Positions 36,924 through 48,900 of a stretch of DNA of 64,000 nucleotides are shown piece after piece. The position numbers and the translations under genes were made by a program. Each line of letters opens with the position of its first letter. Within the stretch, counting starts at the first letter, position 1. Origin of the DNA: Perilla frutescens (lineage: Eukaryota; Streptophyta; Magnoliopsida; Lamiales; Lamiaceae); the NCBI GenBank assembly GCA_026008535.1, contig BRKX01000013.1, positions 58,970,226-59,034,225 on the forward strand, written 5' to 3'. The notes below the pieces were generated by a model. That model worked only from the letters and a program-made list of their open reading frames with translations. It did not search any database and had not been told where the DNA came from.

Positions 36924-37079
36924 TAGGGTTTAGGGTTTAGGGTTTAGGGTTTAGGGTTTCGGGTTAGGGGTTTGGGGCTTGGGGCTTGGGGCTTGGGGCT
37001 TGGGGCTTAGGGCTTAGGGCTTAGGGCTTTAGGGGTTTAGGGGTTTAGGGCTTTAGGGTTTAGGGTTTAGGGTTTAGGG
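36924..37079 (+). repeat. Telomere-type tract 3, with variant blocks
   Basis: TTTAGGG at both ends. The centre is made of blocks of CTTGGGG and CTTAGGG and of TTTAGGGG. It joins the 5' end of LINE B on its left and the oligo-T of LINE C on its right. Confidence 0.94.
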
Positions 37080-37105
37080 TTTTTTTTTTTTTTTTTTAAG
37101 GAAAA

Positions 37106-37119
37106 CACCCGTGAGGGTG
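37106..37119 (-). promoter_or_regulatory. LINE C 3'-terminal hairpin
   Basis: CACCC-GTGA-GGGTG, a 5-bp stem whose loop differs from those of A/D/E and of B. Confidence 0.58.
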
Positions 37120-37370
37120 GGGGATTAGGCAGATCCCCAACCTGTACATATCAACAAAATGAAACAGCTACATCGTTTGGGGGAGCCCAAAAGTGACTCC
37201 CCCTCAAAAGATATAAATATACATATGGACCTGTATAAAGGAGACCTATCACAGGGATAAAGTGGTAAGAAGAAAAACATAATCTAAACACTCCTAGGGA
37301 GGGATATAAACAAACGAGAATGAAACAAGTATAAAACGAAATAAACAAAGGCATGGGATAAAATAAAGAG

Positions 37371-40300
37371 TCAACGCCGAAACCTAAAGTTAGGATAGCC
37401 GAGCTGGTCCATCCTAACCAAGGAAGATAGGGGCCTGGGGGCCGTCTGGACATCAAAAGTGTGAAGGCCGTCAACCTCATGTCCGAGTCTGGCAAGGAAA
37501 TCAGCAGGGCGATTGCCCTCTCTGTGGATATGTGTGACCCGAACATGACGATCACGGAGTATGAGTCGAAGTCTGGAGAAGACTTCCATAAGCTGGCCCG
37601 AACCTCGAGCACCGGATGTGATGACTGTGACCACAGCCGCTGCGTCTAGTTCGATCCAAACATGGGAAGCCGTCTGTGGAAAGAGGAGGAGCCCCTGGAG
37701 GAGGGACCGGAGTTCCGCCTCAAAGCTGGAACTGGCCTGCAGCGGGAGACAATAGGAGGTGAGGAGCTCACCATGATGATCTCGAAGAAGCCCGCCTCCC
37801 ACTGCAGTCTGCTGCGTACGGTCGAAGGATCCATCGGAGTTCAGCTTCACCCACGGCTCTGTAGGGGGCTGCCAAGTGACTGCACGGGACCTGAGGGGGC
37901 GCCGAACAGGCTCGACAACCGGCATGAAATGAACCTGTGGAAAACAACCGGCCCACTGGGGGGGCAGGAGCTTGCCACTGAGCATGAGCTGGTGAAGATG
38001 CCGAGTAACCTGAAAAATAATGTGAGATGACCGAAAGGGGCGACCACGATGCTTGCGGTCGTTCCTCTCGGTCCAAGTAAACCAAAGAATCAGGCAAGGT
38101 ATAAGAAAACATATGTGTCTGTGTGTGGCACGTGGGATGAGGTGCCTCCAGAAACTAAGTGCATGTGAAATATGTGTGAAGTGCGGTGGTGTGATGTGAA
38201 ACCATGAACAGAAGTGCATCCAAACCGCAAGTACAGATTCCCCCTGGAGTAAAAGGTGAGGGACAGACTCAGTACTAGGAAGAGCACAGCAGGGGCACCT
38301 AGAGACTAGGGGGATCTCCCTAGCCAGAAGCTTGGCGTCGACAGGTATGCGATCAAAGGACAGACGCCAAAGGAATATGGACATGGTGGGAGTCAGGCAG
38401 TCGCTCCAGAAATCAGCCAGAAGAGCCCGCCTCGGAGCCCGATGCCTAACTCACTCCCAAGCAGAGGTCAAAGAGAACTCACCATGAGGGGTCAAATTCC
38501 ATCTCGGGGCATCCCGCTCGCCCCACAGGATCGACACAGACCTCAGGGAATCCTCAAACTCAACAGGTAAATTATGATGTGCACACAGAGAATGCAACCT
38601 ATCTATATGCCATGAATCATCAAGCAGATAAAAGCTGACAGGCCTATTATCACGCTGCACAGAAGGGCACATCAAGTACAGGGGGGGCAGCCCCGAACCA
38701 CACATCGTCCCAAAAACTAACATCGCCCGTCCCGACAGACCAAGAAATATGCTGCTGGGCATGAATACCTTCAGTCTGAAGGCGGTGCTAAATACGGCTG
38801 TCGAGGGGGGAGACGGGCACGCGTCTCGAGAAAGAGCCTCCACAGTACTTCATCATAGTGAAGCGGGCCCAGAGGGAATTCTGGGACCGGAATCTTCACC
38901 AGAGCTTGAAGCTGAAGGCATCATAGATATTCGACAGGCGACGAATACCCAAGCCACCCTCGGCAGTCGGAAGACAAATCTGCTTCCAACTGATCCAGTG
39001 GGCTTTTCGGGCCTCGTCATTCGACCCCCAAAAGAAGCGAGCCATGAGCTGCTCAAGCTGCTTAAGGGTGCCTTTGGGGGTCTCATGACCTGAAGGTAAT
39101 GAAGAGGGATGGCGGCCAAAGTGCTCTTAATAAGAGCAAGGCGACCGCCAAAGGAAAGGTGCCGGTGCGACCAGCCGTGAATCGTCGCACTGATCTTCTG
39201 ACGAAGATCGAAGAAGAGCTCCTTCTTGGTGAGCCCCTTGTATAGGGGAATACCAAGATAGGAGATAGGGAGGGAGGCGGGGGAGAATCCCGTGGCCTCC
39301 TCAATCGAGGACTGCCAGGCAAGAGCATGCTTCGAGTGAATAATGAAGCTGCTCTTCCTGGCATTGATCTGCTGTCCCGACACAGCAGAATAGTGGGTGA
39401 GAAAACCCATGAGCCGGGACAGGGCATCCGACTTTGCCTGAGTGAAAATGAGAATATCATCCGCATAGGCCAAGTGGGAAATCGGAAAACCGCGTCTAGA
39501 GGTGCGATAAATCATATCCGGATGGGACTGGATAAGCTTATCAACACCTCTAGACAGGTAGTCAGCAGCAAGGACAGAGAGGGATGGCGAGAGGGGGTCT
39601 CCCTGGCGAAGGCCACGAGTAGAATGGAAGAATCCAGCAGGAGATCCATTGATGAGTACAGAAAACCAGCAGTTCTGCACACATCTCTGGATAAAGCCGA
39701 TCCATTTGTCCGGAAAGCCCATCCTACGAAGGACGGTAAGGAGGAAAGGACACCGCACCCTGTCATATGCCTTAGCCATATCGAGCTTGAGGGCCACATT
39801 CGGGGTGGGGCGGGCCAAGGGAAGGTCGTGAATCAGCTCCTGTGCTAACAAGATATTATCACTGATCAGCCTGCCCTGAACAAACCCATCTGATTCTGCA
39901 TGAGAAGCAGAGGGAGTAAAGGAGCAAGGCGGGCTGTGAGAATCTTGGATATGATCTTGTTAGTCACATTACAGAGACTGATGGGGCGAAAGTCAGCCCA
40001 CGACTGAGGATGAGGCTGCTTGGGAAGAAGGATAATGGTAGTGGCGGTAAAGCTACGTGGGAGGGGGGACCCATCAAAGAAGTCGAGAACAGCCGCCACT
40101 ACATCCGGGGCAACAATGTCCCAACAGGACTGAAAAAATAAGGAGGAGAAGCCGTCAGGCCCGGAGACACTATCCTTGCAGATCCCAAAGACAGCAGATC
40201 TGATCTCATCAAAGGAGGGAGCAGCACACAGCTGTTCCCTGTCAACAGACTCTGGGAGGGTCTGGATGTCATCCAGAATTGGGGGGTCGAGCTCACCAGG

Positions 40301-41506
40301 CTCAGAGGAGAGAAGGGTATGAAAAAAGGACACGGCGGACTCTCGAATCTCCTCCTCTGAATCTAGCACTTGATCACCAGCCTGAATAGAGTGGATTCTG
40401 GTCTTGCAGCGCTTCTGCTTCACCCATCCTTGAAAGAAACGGGTGTTGCGCTCGCCCTCAGCAACCCAGCGGATGGCCGCTTTCTGGCGCCAGAAATCCT
40501 CCTCCATTTTAGCCCGGAGGGTGTACTCGGCTGTGGATCGATGGAGCTGGGCACGAAGCTCAGGGGTGGGGCCAGAATCATAGGCGGCCTGACAGACAGC
40601 GACCGCCTCCTCAGCCGCCCTGAGCTTGTCGAAGATGTTTCCAAAGACATTCTTATTCCACCACTTCAAGTGCTGCTTAACCCGGTTAAGCTTGAACTGG
40701 AGGTTAAGAAGTCCTTGGAAACCAGTAGGAGCAGCCCAGATCATCGACACCTGATCATGGAAGGTCTGGTGACGGACCCACATAGACTGAAAACGAAAGG
40801 ATGACTTGGGAATTTGGAGAGAGAACTGGCACGTGACCAGAAGAGGGGCATGGTCCGAACGGATACGAGGGAGGTGTGATACACGAGTGGCAGCAAAATC
40901 AGAGGACCAAGATTCATTCAGAAGAACTCTATCAAGGCGCTCTAATAAGTACCGGCCCTCCCAAGTGTAGTCCGAACCGGAGAAGCCGGCATCAGAGAGC
41001 TGGCAATCAGCAATGGCATCAGCAAAGTCCGCCATCTCTCTATGCCGGTTAGAGGAGCTCCCTGTTCGCTCATAGTAGTGGAGGAAGATGTTGAAATCTC
41101 CCGCCACTAACCATGGCGAATCCTCCATGGAGGGAGCAATCTGACGGAGGGAGTCCCAGAGGGGGTACCTCTCAGCCCGGTCGCAAGCTGCATACACAAA
41201 TGTGAAGTAGAGCGGCCGGGCAAAGAGGGCGGGATCCGTCAGTCGGACGTGTAGAAGCTGGGGTGAGTCCAGAAGGACATCACAGTGGAAAGATGGCCTA
41301 AAGAAGGCCCAAATCTTGTTGTTGCAATTACTCAAGCCCCTGAACCCGCCCAGTCTACGATCAAAAAATCGAAAATCGGGTCTGGTCATGGGTTCGAGAA
41401 TAGCAACAACAGAGAGGCGGTGAGTGCGAATCAAGTCCTGGAGCCGCGTCTGAGTGGGAGAATTACCAATTCCTTGGGCGTTCCAGACAAGAAAATTCGC
41501 ACTCAT
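37371..41506 (-). pseudogene. LINE C ORF2, several lesions
   Basis: Starts at ATG 41506 within the same TGATATG overlap as copy B. The endonuclease and the first part of RT are intact. Lesions in order: one-base loss near 39888 (after LLMQNQ), one-base loss near 39072 (in MRPPKG), one extra G in the run at 38681-38687, and TGA at 38451-38453 in place of the Cys codon of WECVRHR. From 38384 to 37371 the linker and RNase H read through without a break. RT motif A (LDMAKAYDRV), GLRQGDPLSP and YADD remain in the middle segment (39851-38853), though motif A is followed by Cys instead of Trp. Confidence 0.93.
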
Positions 41507-41507
41507 A

Positions 41508-43141
41508 TCAACAAGAGGAAGAGGGGGGAGCACCCCTCACTCTCGATCTCGACGGGGGGCCGGGATCAAAAGAGGAAGGGGGCGGACGGACACGCCTGTG
41601 AGGCGGGATCTCACCATCCTCAGAAGAAGGAGGTGAGGAATGGACAGATTGAGGAGGAGCACGCTCGTGTGAGGAGCTCTCAGGATCAGATGAATAGTCC
41701 ATACTGTCCTCCTCAAGGGCACCAATCCTGTCCTCGACCACTTTATGGACGGTCGAGGCAAATCTAGGTGCAGACGGGGCATAATAAGAAGATGCCCCAG
41801 GATCAGGGGGATCCTGCTGGAGGGGGGAGAAGCGGTTGGAATTCACCTGCTTCGAAGAGAGGGGGGATGCAGCTTTTTATGCTGCACCCGTACCCACTTC
41901 CTCTTCTTAGGAGGACGAGGAGGAGCCGGACGGGAGGATGACGGGACCGAAGGAGCCACGGCCTTCCCTTTATCGGGCCATGGAGGAGGATCCGCTACCT
42001 TCTTGCCTTTATCAGAGCGGGGGGGAGGAGGAGCGGGCTGGGGTGTGGACCCCTGGGGAGGGGGCGCACCCGCATTTTGGGATTTTTGGGGAGGGGGCCT
42101 AGGGGGGCGCCTAGATGAGGAGGAAGGCCTATCAGGACGAGCAATGCCATTCACAGTATAACAGTTCTCAACAACATGGCCTACATGCCTACATCCCGTA
42201 CAGTAAACAGGCAAATCCTCAAACACCACCTTCTGATGCATAATAACTCCACCAATGACAAGCACAATCTCAGAAGGGATCACAGAAGTCAAATCAACTT
42301 CAACACAGATATGAGCATAGGAAAGACGTGCTCGTGTGACAGTGTGCCTATCAATATCCACAGGTCTCCCAATTAAAGAAGCCACAGAATGCAGAGCATG
42401 CTTAGCAAATAAATGGACAGGCAAACCAGGCAAACGACACCAGACAGGCACAATCGGGGACTCATGAGAAACAGAGAAGGATGGGGTCCACTTAAAGACA
42501 CGCATAGGAAGACCACTAATGAACCAAGTAGCCCTATCAGATGCACTAAGCAATAATTTCACATAATCACATTGCTCAGATAACATAATCAAGATATGCT
42601 TGGCATTTAAAAATTTCCAAGACAAGGTACCCGTGAGTTTGAGATTTCCAAGAGCTCTAGCAATCTGCTCGGCACCGGGTATCCCTTGAGAAAATTTGCC
42701 CACCACAGCGAGCTCCAATGAACCTACAATAGAAGCTGTGTCAGCATCCGAAAAATGAAGAGCCGGTTTTCCCTCATAGAAATATTGGGTTCCAATTTTT
42801 TTGGGTGGTGTAGTGGAAGGCTCCTTTACTGTAGGTGAGGGCTCTTTAAAGAGGCTTGCAAAAGAGTTAATTTGATTTGTGGTGGTAGGAGATGTGGTAT
42901 GGGCAGAAGAATTGGGATTTTTAAAAAGACTAGCAAAAGTCTTTGTGTATGGATGTGGTGGATCGGTAGTCTGGTGAGAGGAAATTGGGGCATGAGGTGA
43001 TGGTTGACTGGGGGCAGATTGATTGGTGGAGGAATGAGGTTGGATTTGAGTATTGTGGGAGTTGTGTGGATTAGAGAGAGGTGAGTTAGGAGCAGAGATA
43101 GAGGGGCGGTGAGGGGGGAGTTTGTCCGATGGAAAGCCGGC
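41508..43141 (-). pseudogene. LINE C ORF1, 3' part: DUF4283 and CCHC knuckle
   Basis: Same order as in B: FASLFK, DUF4283, C-X2-C-X4-H-X4-C knuckle (CTGC...H...C), Pro-rich segment, KKRKW patch, Ser/acidic tail, stop TGA at 41508-41510. Two FASLFK motifs are present here (near 42850 and 42930) with about 24 residues between them, where B has one; C carries a small internal duplication, or B has lost it. A C6 run near 41868, where B has C7, puts the tail out of frame. The upstream end is a TGA at 43141-43143. Confidence 0.85.
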
Positions 43142-45349
43142 TCAGGTGATATCCGGCACCGGAGAATGAGAGGGGGGGGGAGCAGGAGCCAGAAGGGGGG
43201 GAGGACGGGGGGTGGTCGGGCAGAATGGGGGAGACGCCATTAATGGCGTTTTGAAGAAGATGCAGAGTTTTGGGGATGTTTGAGGCTGGGTTCTGGGGTC
43301 TTGGTGAAGATGGGTTGATTGCAGGCTGGATGGGGGTATCGACGGGGGCCGGCGACGGCAAGGAAGGCCGGGAAGATGAAAGATCGGTTTTCTGGAGAGG
43401 AGGCGATGAAGCGGGAGTCGGAGAGAGGGTGGATCGGCCGGAAACTGCAAATTGGGGAGGGGGATTAGACGGCAATAGATCGGAGGGGGTGAGAGAGGGC
43501 TGACGGTGGCAGGGGAACGCCGGAGACGGCGTAATTAAAGCCGGCGGCGGGAGAGATATAGCAGGTATGTGGCGGAGAAGATGAGCGTCGGCAGAGGTCG
43601 GAGCCGGTGGGATTGGGGTCGCCGGAGGCCGCCCAGACAATTGGTGGGTCTCGTCGACGCCGGAGGAGTCAGGCGGAGGGGGCCCGTCGGTGGGATTGAT
43701 GCCAGGCAGAGGGAGTCAGGTGGAGGGGAAGGGTTGCCGGGTTTGGGGGTTTGCGGGTCGGGTTGACAGGGAATTGGGCTGAGGGGAATTAATTTCTGTT
43801 GGGCTGGAATAAAATTGGCCCAGTGCTAAATTAAATCCCTTTTGGCCCAATAAGGGCTGGGAAATTAAATTTGGGCCAAAATCATCATTTGGGCCAGAAT
43901 TAAAGATAGAAATGGGCCGATTGGGTTGAAAAATGGTGGAATTAAGATGTGCCAAAAGAAAGGAGGTGAATTGGGCCAGTTCTGGGTTTGGGCTAGAGAA
44001 AAAATAGGAGATTGGGCTAGGGGCGGGTCGGCCCATCTCCGAATTTAAAGTTCCGGGTCGGGGGCCTGTATCCAGATTTAAATAAGGGTTGGGGTTCTTT
44101 TTTGGGGAAAAAATTAGGGTTCGTTTCTTGGAGGGAGGCGGCGGATCTGAGCAGGCGATTGAGGGGGTCGGCCCGGCGATCGGCGGCGATCGGAAGAGAG
44201 AAGGGGCTTCGGTGTTCAGAGAACACGTTTGCGGCGAAGGGGGGCTCGATTCCGACCTCCGGCGTTCGACCCTTGGAGTATGAGTTGACGAGCCGTGAGC
44301 TTGTTGAAGCTGTGACGCGAACGCAGCTCTCGCCGTCTCTGAGTCTATAATCTTCAGAAGAGGGGGGTCCGGCGACTGAGAGTGCTCGGAGAGGAGAGCC
44401 ACGACCGCGTCCAACGCGGAGATCGATGATGGGTCAGAAACATGTGACGATGTTTGGCCCTTTTCTGGGCGGAATGAAGGTGGAGGAGCCGGCCCCCACT
44501 GCAGACCCGCTTTGGAGCGCGAAGGAGTATCGTCTTCCGACGAGGCGTCCGACGAGGCCGACGTCGATGAGAGCAGGTCTGGTGACGTGATTCGAGGTAA
44601 GCCCAAAATCTCCTGATCTGATTCTGTCTCTCCTATCTCTTCTTGCTCTGAAAAGGGTACCTCTTCATCTGCATTCAAAATTTTTTCTTCTTCACCCCTT
44701 GTGATCTTTGGGTCTGGAATGTTGGGGAAGAGGAGATATGTGTGGTGATGTTTCTTGGCTTGAGTGAGGGGGGGATAATGAGTATGAGGGCTGCTGGAGG
44801 ATGAAGAGGGGGAATGGATGTCTGCAGGCTGTGTTGGTAAATGTGAGGGGGGGCTAGAGTGTAGTCGGGAATGGGTGGGTTGCTGTCTCGGCGGCTTAGA
44901 GCAGAGGAGTGATAGTGGGGCCGAATCTGATAGGGAAGGACTGTCGGGAGCAGAGGGGGCTCCGGCAGAAGGGCTGGGAGCTGGGGGAGATGAGGGGTAT
45001 ATGCTGGGAGATGGTGATGCAGTGGGGGCGATCGATTAGGAGCAGCAGGAAGCTGCGATGATGGGGTTTGGGTTGTTGGATTTTCTGGAGATTTTTGTGT
45101 GGGTGTGTTTGGATTTTTTGGTGAATGGCTAGGAGGTTTTTGCTGGTTGGGGTTGATGTTTTTTCCAGATTCATCAGGTGGATTTGGTGAACATAATTCT
45201 GATTTGTTGGGGTTGGTTTCTGCAGGTGTTTTTGAAGATGAATGAAGGATTTTGGCCCCCCTTTTGGCAGATTTTTTTGAAGATTTTTTGGATGATGGAG
45301 ACGCCAGGATGTGGGCAGATTGCCCAGAATTGGATTTTTTTCTGACCAT
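43086..45349 (-). pseudogene. LINE C ORF1, long 5' part, frame-broken
   Basis: ATG at 45349 with a basic MVRKK start, about 224 codons to 44675. The conserved downstream frame is one base back; its similarity to B begins right after a C7 run at 44768-44774 (KKHHHTYLL, matching KKGHHTYLL of B). It runs to 43086 with one in-frame TGA at 43716-43718. Shared with B are SPDLLSSTSASSD, ISALDAVVALLSE, the MGRPA start of the central block, LAQF...LLAH and PAIN. A C9 run near 43171 causes a further shift before the DUF4283 part. The family of this region is not recognised. Confidence 0.75.
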
Positions 45350-45630
45350 AACAGCAGATCGTGGAGTTCAGAACCCAAACATTGCTGGAAATTTGAATTT
45401 TGGAAGAAGAACTGGATGAATCTGAAATAAAAATAAAAGGAGAAAAACTGAAAAAAAGGACTAACAAACAGAAAATAAAAAGAAAAAGGACACTAAAAAA
45501 GATCTAGGGGGAAAAAGACTTGGGTTTGGATGAACATCATAAGTGTGTGAAAAGTTAGTGTGTGCTAGTGTGTGAGAGAGGGCAGAGAAAAAATTTTAGA
45601 GTGAGAAAGTATTTTTTTTGGTTTTGGTTT
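45350..45630 (-). promoter_or_regulatory. LINE C 5' UTR
   Basis: Shares with B the CTTTCTCACTCTA block, CTCTGCCCTCTC, CTAGATCTTT and CCAGTTCTT, in the same order and at similar distance from the ORF1 ATG. Conservation of order between two diverged copies supports a real leader with probable internal promoter function, which is inferred. Confidence 0.55.
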
Positions 45631-45675
45631 GGGGTTTGGGGTTTGGGGTTTGGTGTTTGGGGTTTGGGTTTAGGG
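45631..45675 (+). repeat. Telomere-type tract 4, mostly TTTGGGG
   Basis: About 45 bp: TTTGGGG repeats with one GGTGTTTGGGG variant, ending in a single TTTAGGG before the oligo-T of LINE D. Its left border with LINE C is uncertain by about ten bases, because the LINE itself ends in GGTTTTGGTTT. Confidence 0.88.
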
Positions 45676-45706
45676 TTTTTTTTTTTTTTTTTTTTTTTTT
45701 CCAAAA

Positions 45707-45720
45707 CACCCTAACGGGTG
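45707..45720 (-). promoter_or_regulatory. LINE D 3'-terminal hairpin
   Basis: CACCC-TAAC-GGGTG, identical to the stem-loop of A and E, about six bases from the poly(A). Confidence 0.58.
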
Positions 45721-45954
45721 GAGAGATATATATATATATCAGTAATGCTGAGCTACATCATCGTCTATGTGTAGGGAGCCCAAAAGTGACTCCCCCACCA
45801 AAGTACATAACATAGAAGCTGTAAACGATAAACCTAGAATAGGGACAAAATATGCTAAGTGTGGAATTATAGCTATAGACACCAAGAGGTGGAAATGAAC
45901 AAACTAAAAATAAAACAAAATAAAATAGACAAAACATGGAAATATATCAAAATG

Positions 45955-48900
45955 TCAGCGTCGGAACCTGAAGTTAGGATAGCCCAGCTGGTCCATCCTA
46001 ACTAGGGAAGCAAGGGGCCTCGGGGCCGTCTGAACATCAAAAATATGGAGTCTGTCAACCTCATGACCGAGTCTGACGAGGAAATCCGCAGGGCGATTGC
46101 CCTCTCTGTGGATATGTGTGACCCGAACATGACGAACACGGAGTGTGAGTCGAAGTCTGGAGAAGACTTCCCTAAGCTGGCCCGAACCTCGATCCAAACA
46201 TGGGAAGCCGTCTGTGGAAGGAGGAGGAGCCCCTGGAGGAGAGACCGGAGCTCCACCTCAAAACTGGAACTGGCCTGCAGCGGGAGACAATAAGAGGTGA
46301 GGAGCTCACCACGATGATCTCGAAGAAGCCCACCCCCCGCTGCAGTCTGCTGCGTACGGTCGAATGATCCATCGGAGTTCAGCTTCACCCACGGCTCTGA
46401 AGGGGGCTGCCAAGTGACTGCACGGGACCTGAGGGGGCGCCGAACAGGCTCGACAACCGGCATGAAATGAACCTGTGGAAAGCAACCCGCCCACTGGGGA
46501 GGTAGGAGCTTGCCACTGAGCATGAGCTGGTGAAGATGCCGAGAAACCTGAAAAATAATGTGAGATGACCGAAAGGGGCGACCACGATGCTTGCGGTCGT
46601 TCCTCTCGGTCCAAGTAAACCAAAGAATCAGGCAAGGGATCAGAAAACATATGTGTCTAGGTGTGGCACGTGGGATGAGGTGCCTCCAGAAACTAAGTGC
46701 ATGTGAAATATGTGTGAAGTGCGGTGGTGTGATGTGAAACCATGAACAGAAGTGCATCCAAACCGCAAGTACAGATTCCCCCTGTAGGAAAAGGTGAGGA
46801 ACAGACTCAGTACTAGGAACAGCACAGCAGGGGCACCTAGAGACTAGAGGGATCTCCCTAGCCAGAAGCTTGGCGTCGACAGGTATGCGATCAAAGGACA
46901 GACGCCAGAGGAATATGGACATGGTGGGAGTCAGGCAGTCGCTCCAGAAATCAGCCAAAAGAGCCCGCCTCGGAGCCCGATGCCTAACACACTCCCAAGC
47001 AGAGGTCAAAGAGAACTCGCCATGAGGGGTCAAATTCCATCTCGGGGCATCCCGCTCGCCCCACAGGATCGGCACAGACCTCAGGGAATCCTCAAACTCA
47101 ACAGGTAAATCATGATGTGCACACAGAGAATGCAACCTATCTATATGCCATGAATCATCAAGCAGATAAAAACTGACAGGTCTATGATCACGCTGCACAG
47201 AAGGGCACATCAAGTAAAGGGGGGCAGCCCCGAACCACACATCGTCCCAGAAACTAACATCGCCCGTCCCGACAGACCAAGAAATATGCTGCTGGGCACG
47301 AATACCTTCAGTCTGAAGGCGGTGCCAGATACGGCTGTCGAGGGGGGAGACGGGCACACGTCTCGAGAAAGAGCCTCCACAGTACTTCATCATAGTGAAG
47401 CGGGCACAGAGGGAATTCTGGGACCGGAATCTCCACCAGAGCTTGAAGCTGAAGGCATCATAGATATCCGACAGGCGACGAATACCCAAGCCACCCTCGG
47501 CAGTCGGTAGACAAATCTGCTTCCAACTGATCCAGTGGGCTTTTCGGGCCTCGTCATTCGACCCCCAGAAGAAGCGAGCCATGAGCTGCTCAAGCTGCTT
47601 AAGGGTGCCCTTTGGGGGTCTCATAACCTGAAGGTAATGAAGAGGGATGGCGGCCAAAGTGCTCTTAATAAGAGCAAGGCGACCGCCAAAGGAAAGGTGC
47701 CGGTGCGACCAGCCATGAATCGTCGCACTGATCTTCTGACGAAGATCGAAGAAGAGCTCCTTCTTGGTGAGCCCCTTGTATAGGGGAATACCAAGATAGG
47801 AGATAGGGAGGGAGGCGGGGGAGAACCCCGTGAGCTCCTCAATCGAGGACTGCCAGGCAAGAGCATGCTTCGAGTGAATGATGAAGCTGCTCTTCCTGGC
47901 ATTGATCTGCTGTCCTGACACAGCAGAATAGTGGGTGAGAAAACCCATGAGCCGGGACAGAGCATCCGACTTGGCCTGAGTAATAATGAGAATATCATCC
48001 GCATAGGCCAAGTGGGAAACCGGAAAACCGCGTCTAGAGGTGCGATAAAGCATATCCGGATGGGACTGTATAAGCTTATCAACACCTCTAGATAGGTAGT
48101 CAGCAGCAAGGACAAAAAGGGATGGCGAGAGGGGGTCTCCCTGGCGGAGGCCACGAGTGGAGTGGAAGAACCCAGCTCCTGTGCTAACAAGATATTATCA
48201 CTGATCAGCCTGCCCTGAACAAACCCACTCTGATTCTGCATGAGAAGCAGAGGGAGTAAAGGAGCAAGGCGAGCTGTGAGAATCTTGGATATGATCTTGT
48301 TAGTCACATTACAGAGACTGATGGGGCGAAAGTCAGCCCACGACTGAGGATGAGGCTGCTTGGGAAGAAGGATAATTGTAGTGGCGGTAAAGCTACGTGG
48401 GAGGGGGGACCCAGCAAAGAAGTCGAGAACAGCCGCCACTACATCCGGGGCAACAATGCCCCAGCAGGACTGAAAAAATAAGGAGGAGAAGCCGTCAGGC
48501 CCAGAGACACTATCCTTGCAGATCCCAAAGACAGCAGATCTGATCTCATCAAAGGAGGGAGCAGCACACAGCTGTTCCCTGTCAACAGACTCAGGAAGGG
48601 TCTGGATGTCATCCAGAATAGGTGGGTCGAGCTCACCAGGCTCAGAGGAGAGGAGGGTATGAAAAAAGGACACAGCTGACTCTCGAATCTCCTCCTCTGA
48701 GTCTAGCACCTGATCACCAGCCTGAATGGAGTGAATTCTTGTCTTGCAGCGCTTCTGCTTCACCCATCCTTGAAAGAAACGGATGTTGCGCTCGCCCTCA
48801 GCAACCCAACGAATGGCTGCTTTCTGGCGCCAGAAATCCTCCTCCATTTTAGCCCGGAGGGTGTACTCGGCTGTGGATCGATGAAGCTGGGCACGAAGCT

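Larger units (their letters stand above)
37080..45630 (-). mobile_element. LINE copy C, full length, about 8.5 kb
   Basis: Minus strand, oligo-T at 37080-37097, 5' end near 45620-45630 at the same GGTTTTGGTTT as copy B. ORF2 is over 90% similar to B by eye, whereas the ORF1 5' half is much more diverged. The 3' UTR matches B, not A, D or E. Several indels and two nonsense codons make it non-autonomous. Confidence 0.95.

Noticed and set aside
28164..45630. LTR retrotransposon or retrovirus-like element
   Set aside because: No LTRs, integrase or protease. An APE endonuclease, poly(A) end and 5' truncation define a LINE.
48160..48190. Deletions in D and E as spliced-out introns
   Set aside because: The ends of the missing segments do not fit GT-AG or GC-AG in any alignment, and short shared bases (CAG, C) fit deletion by microhomology.
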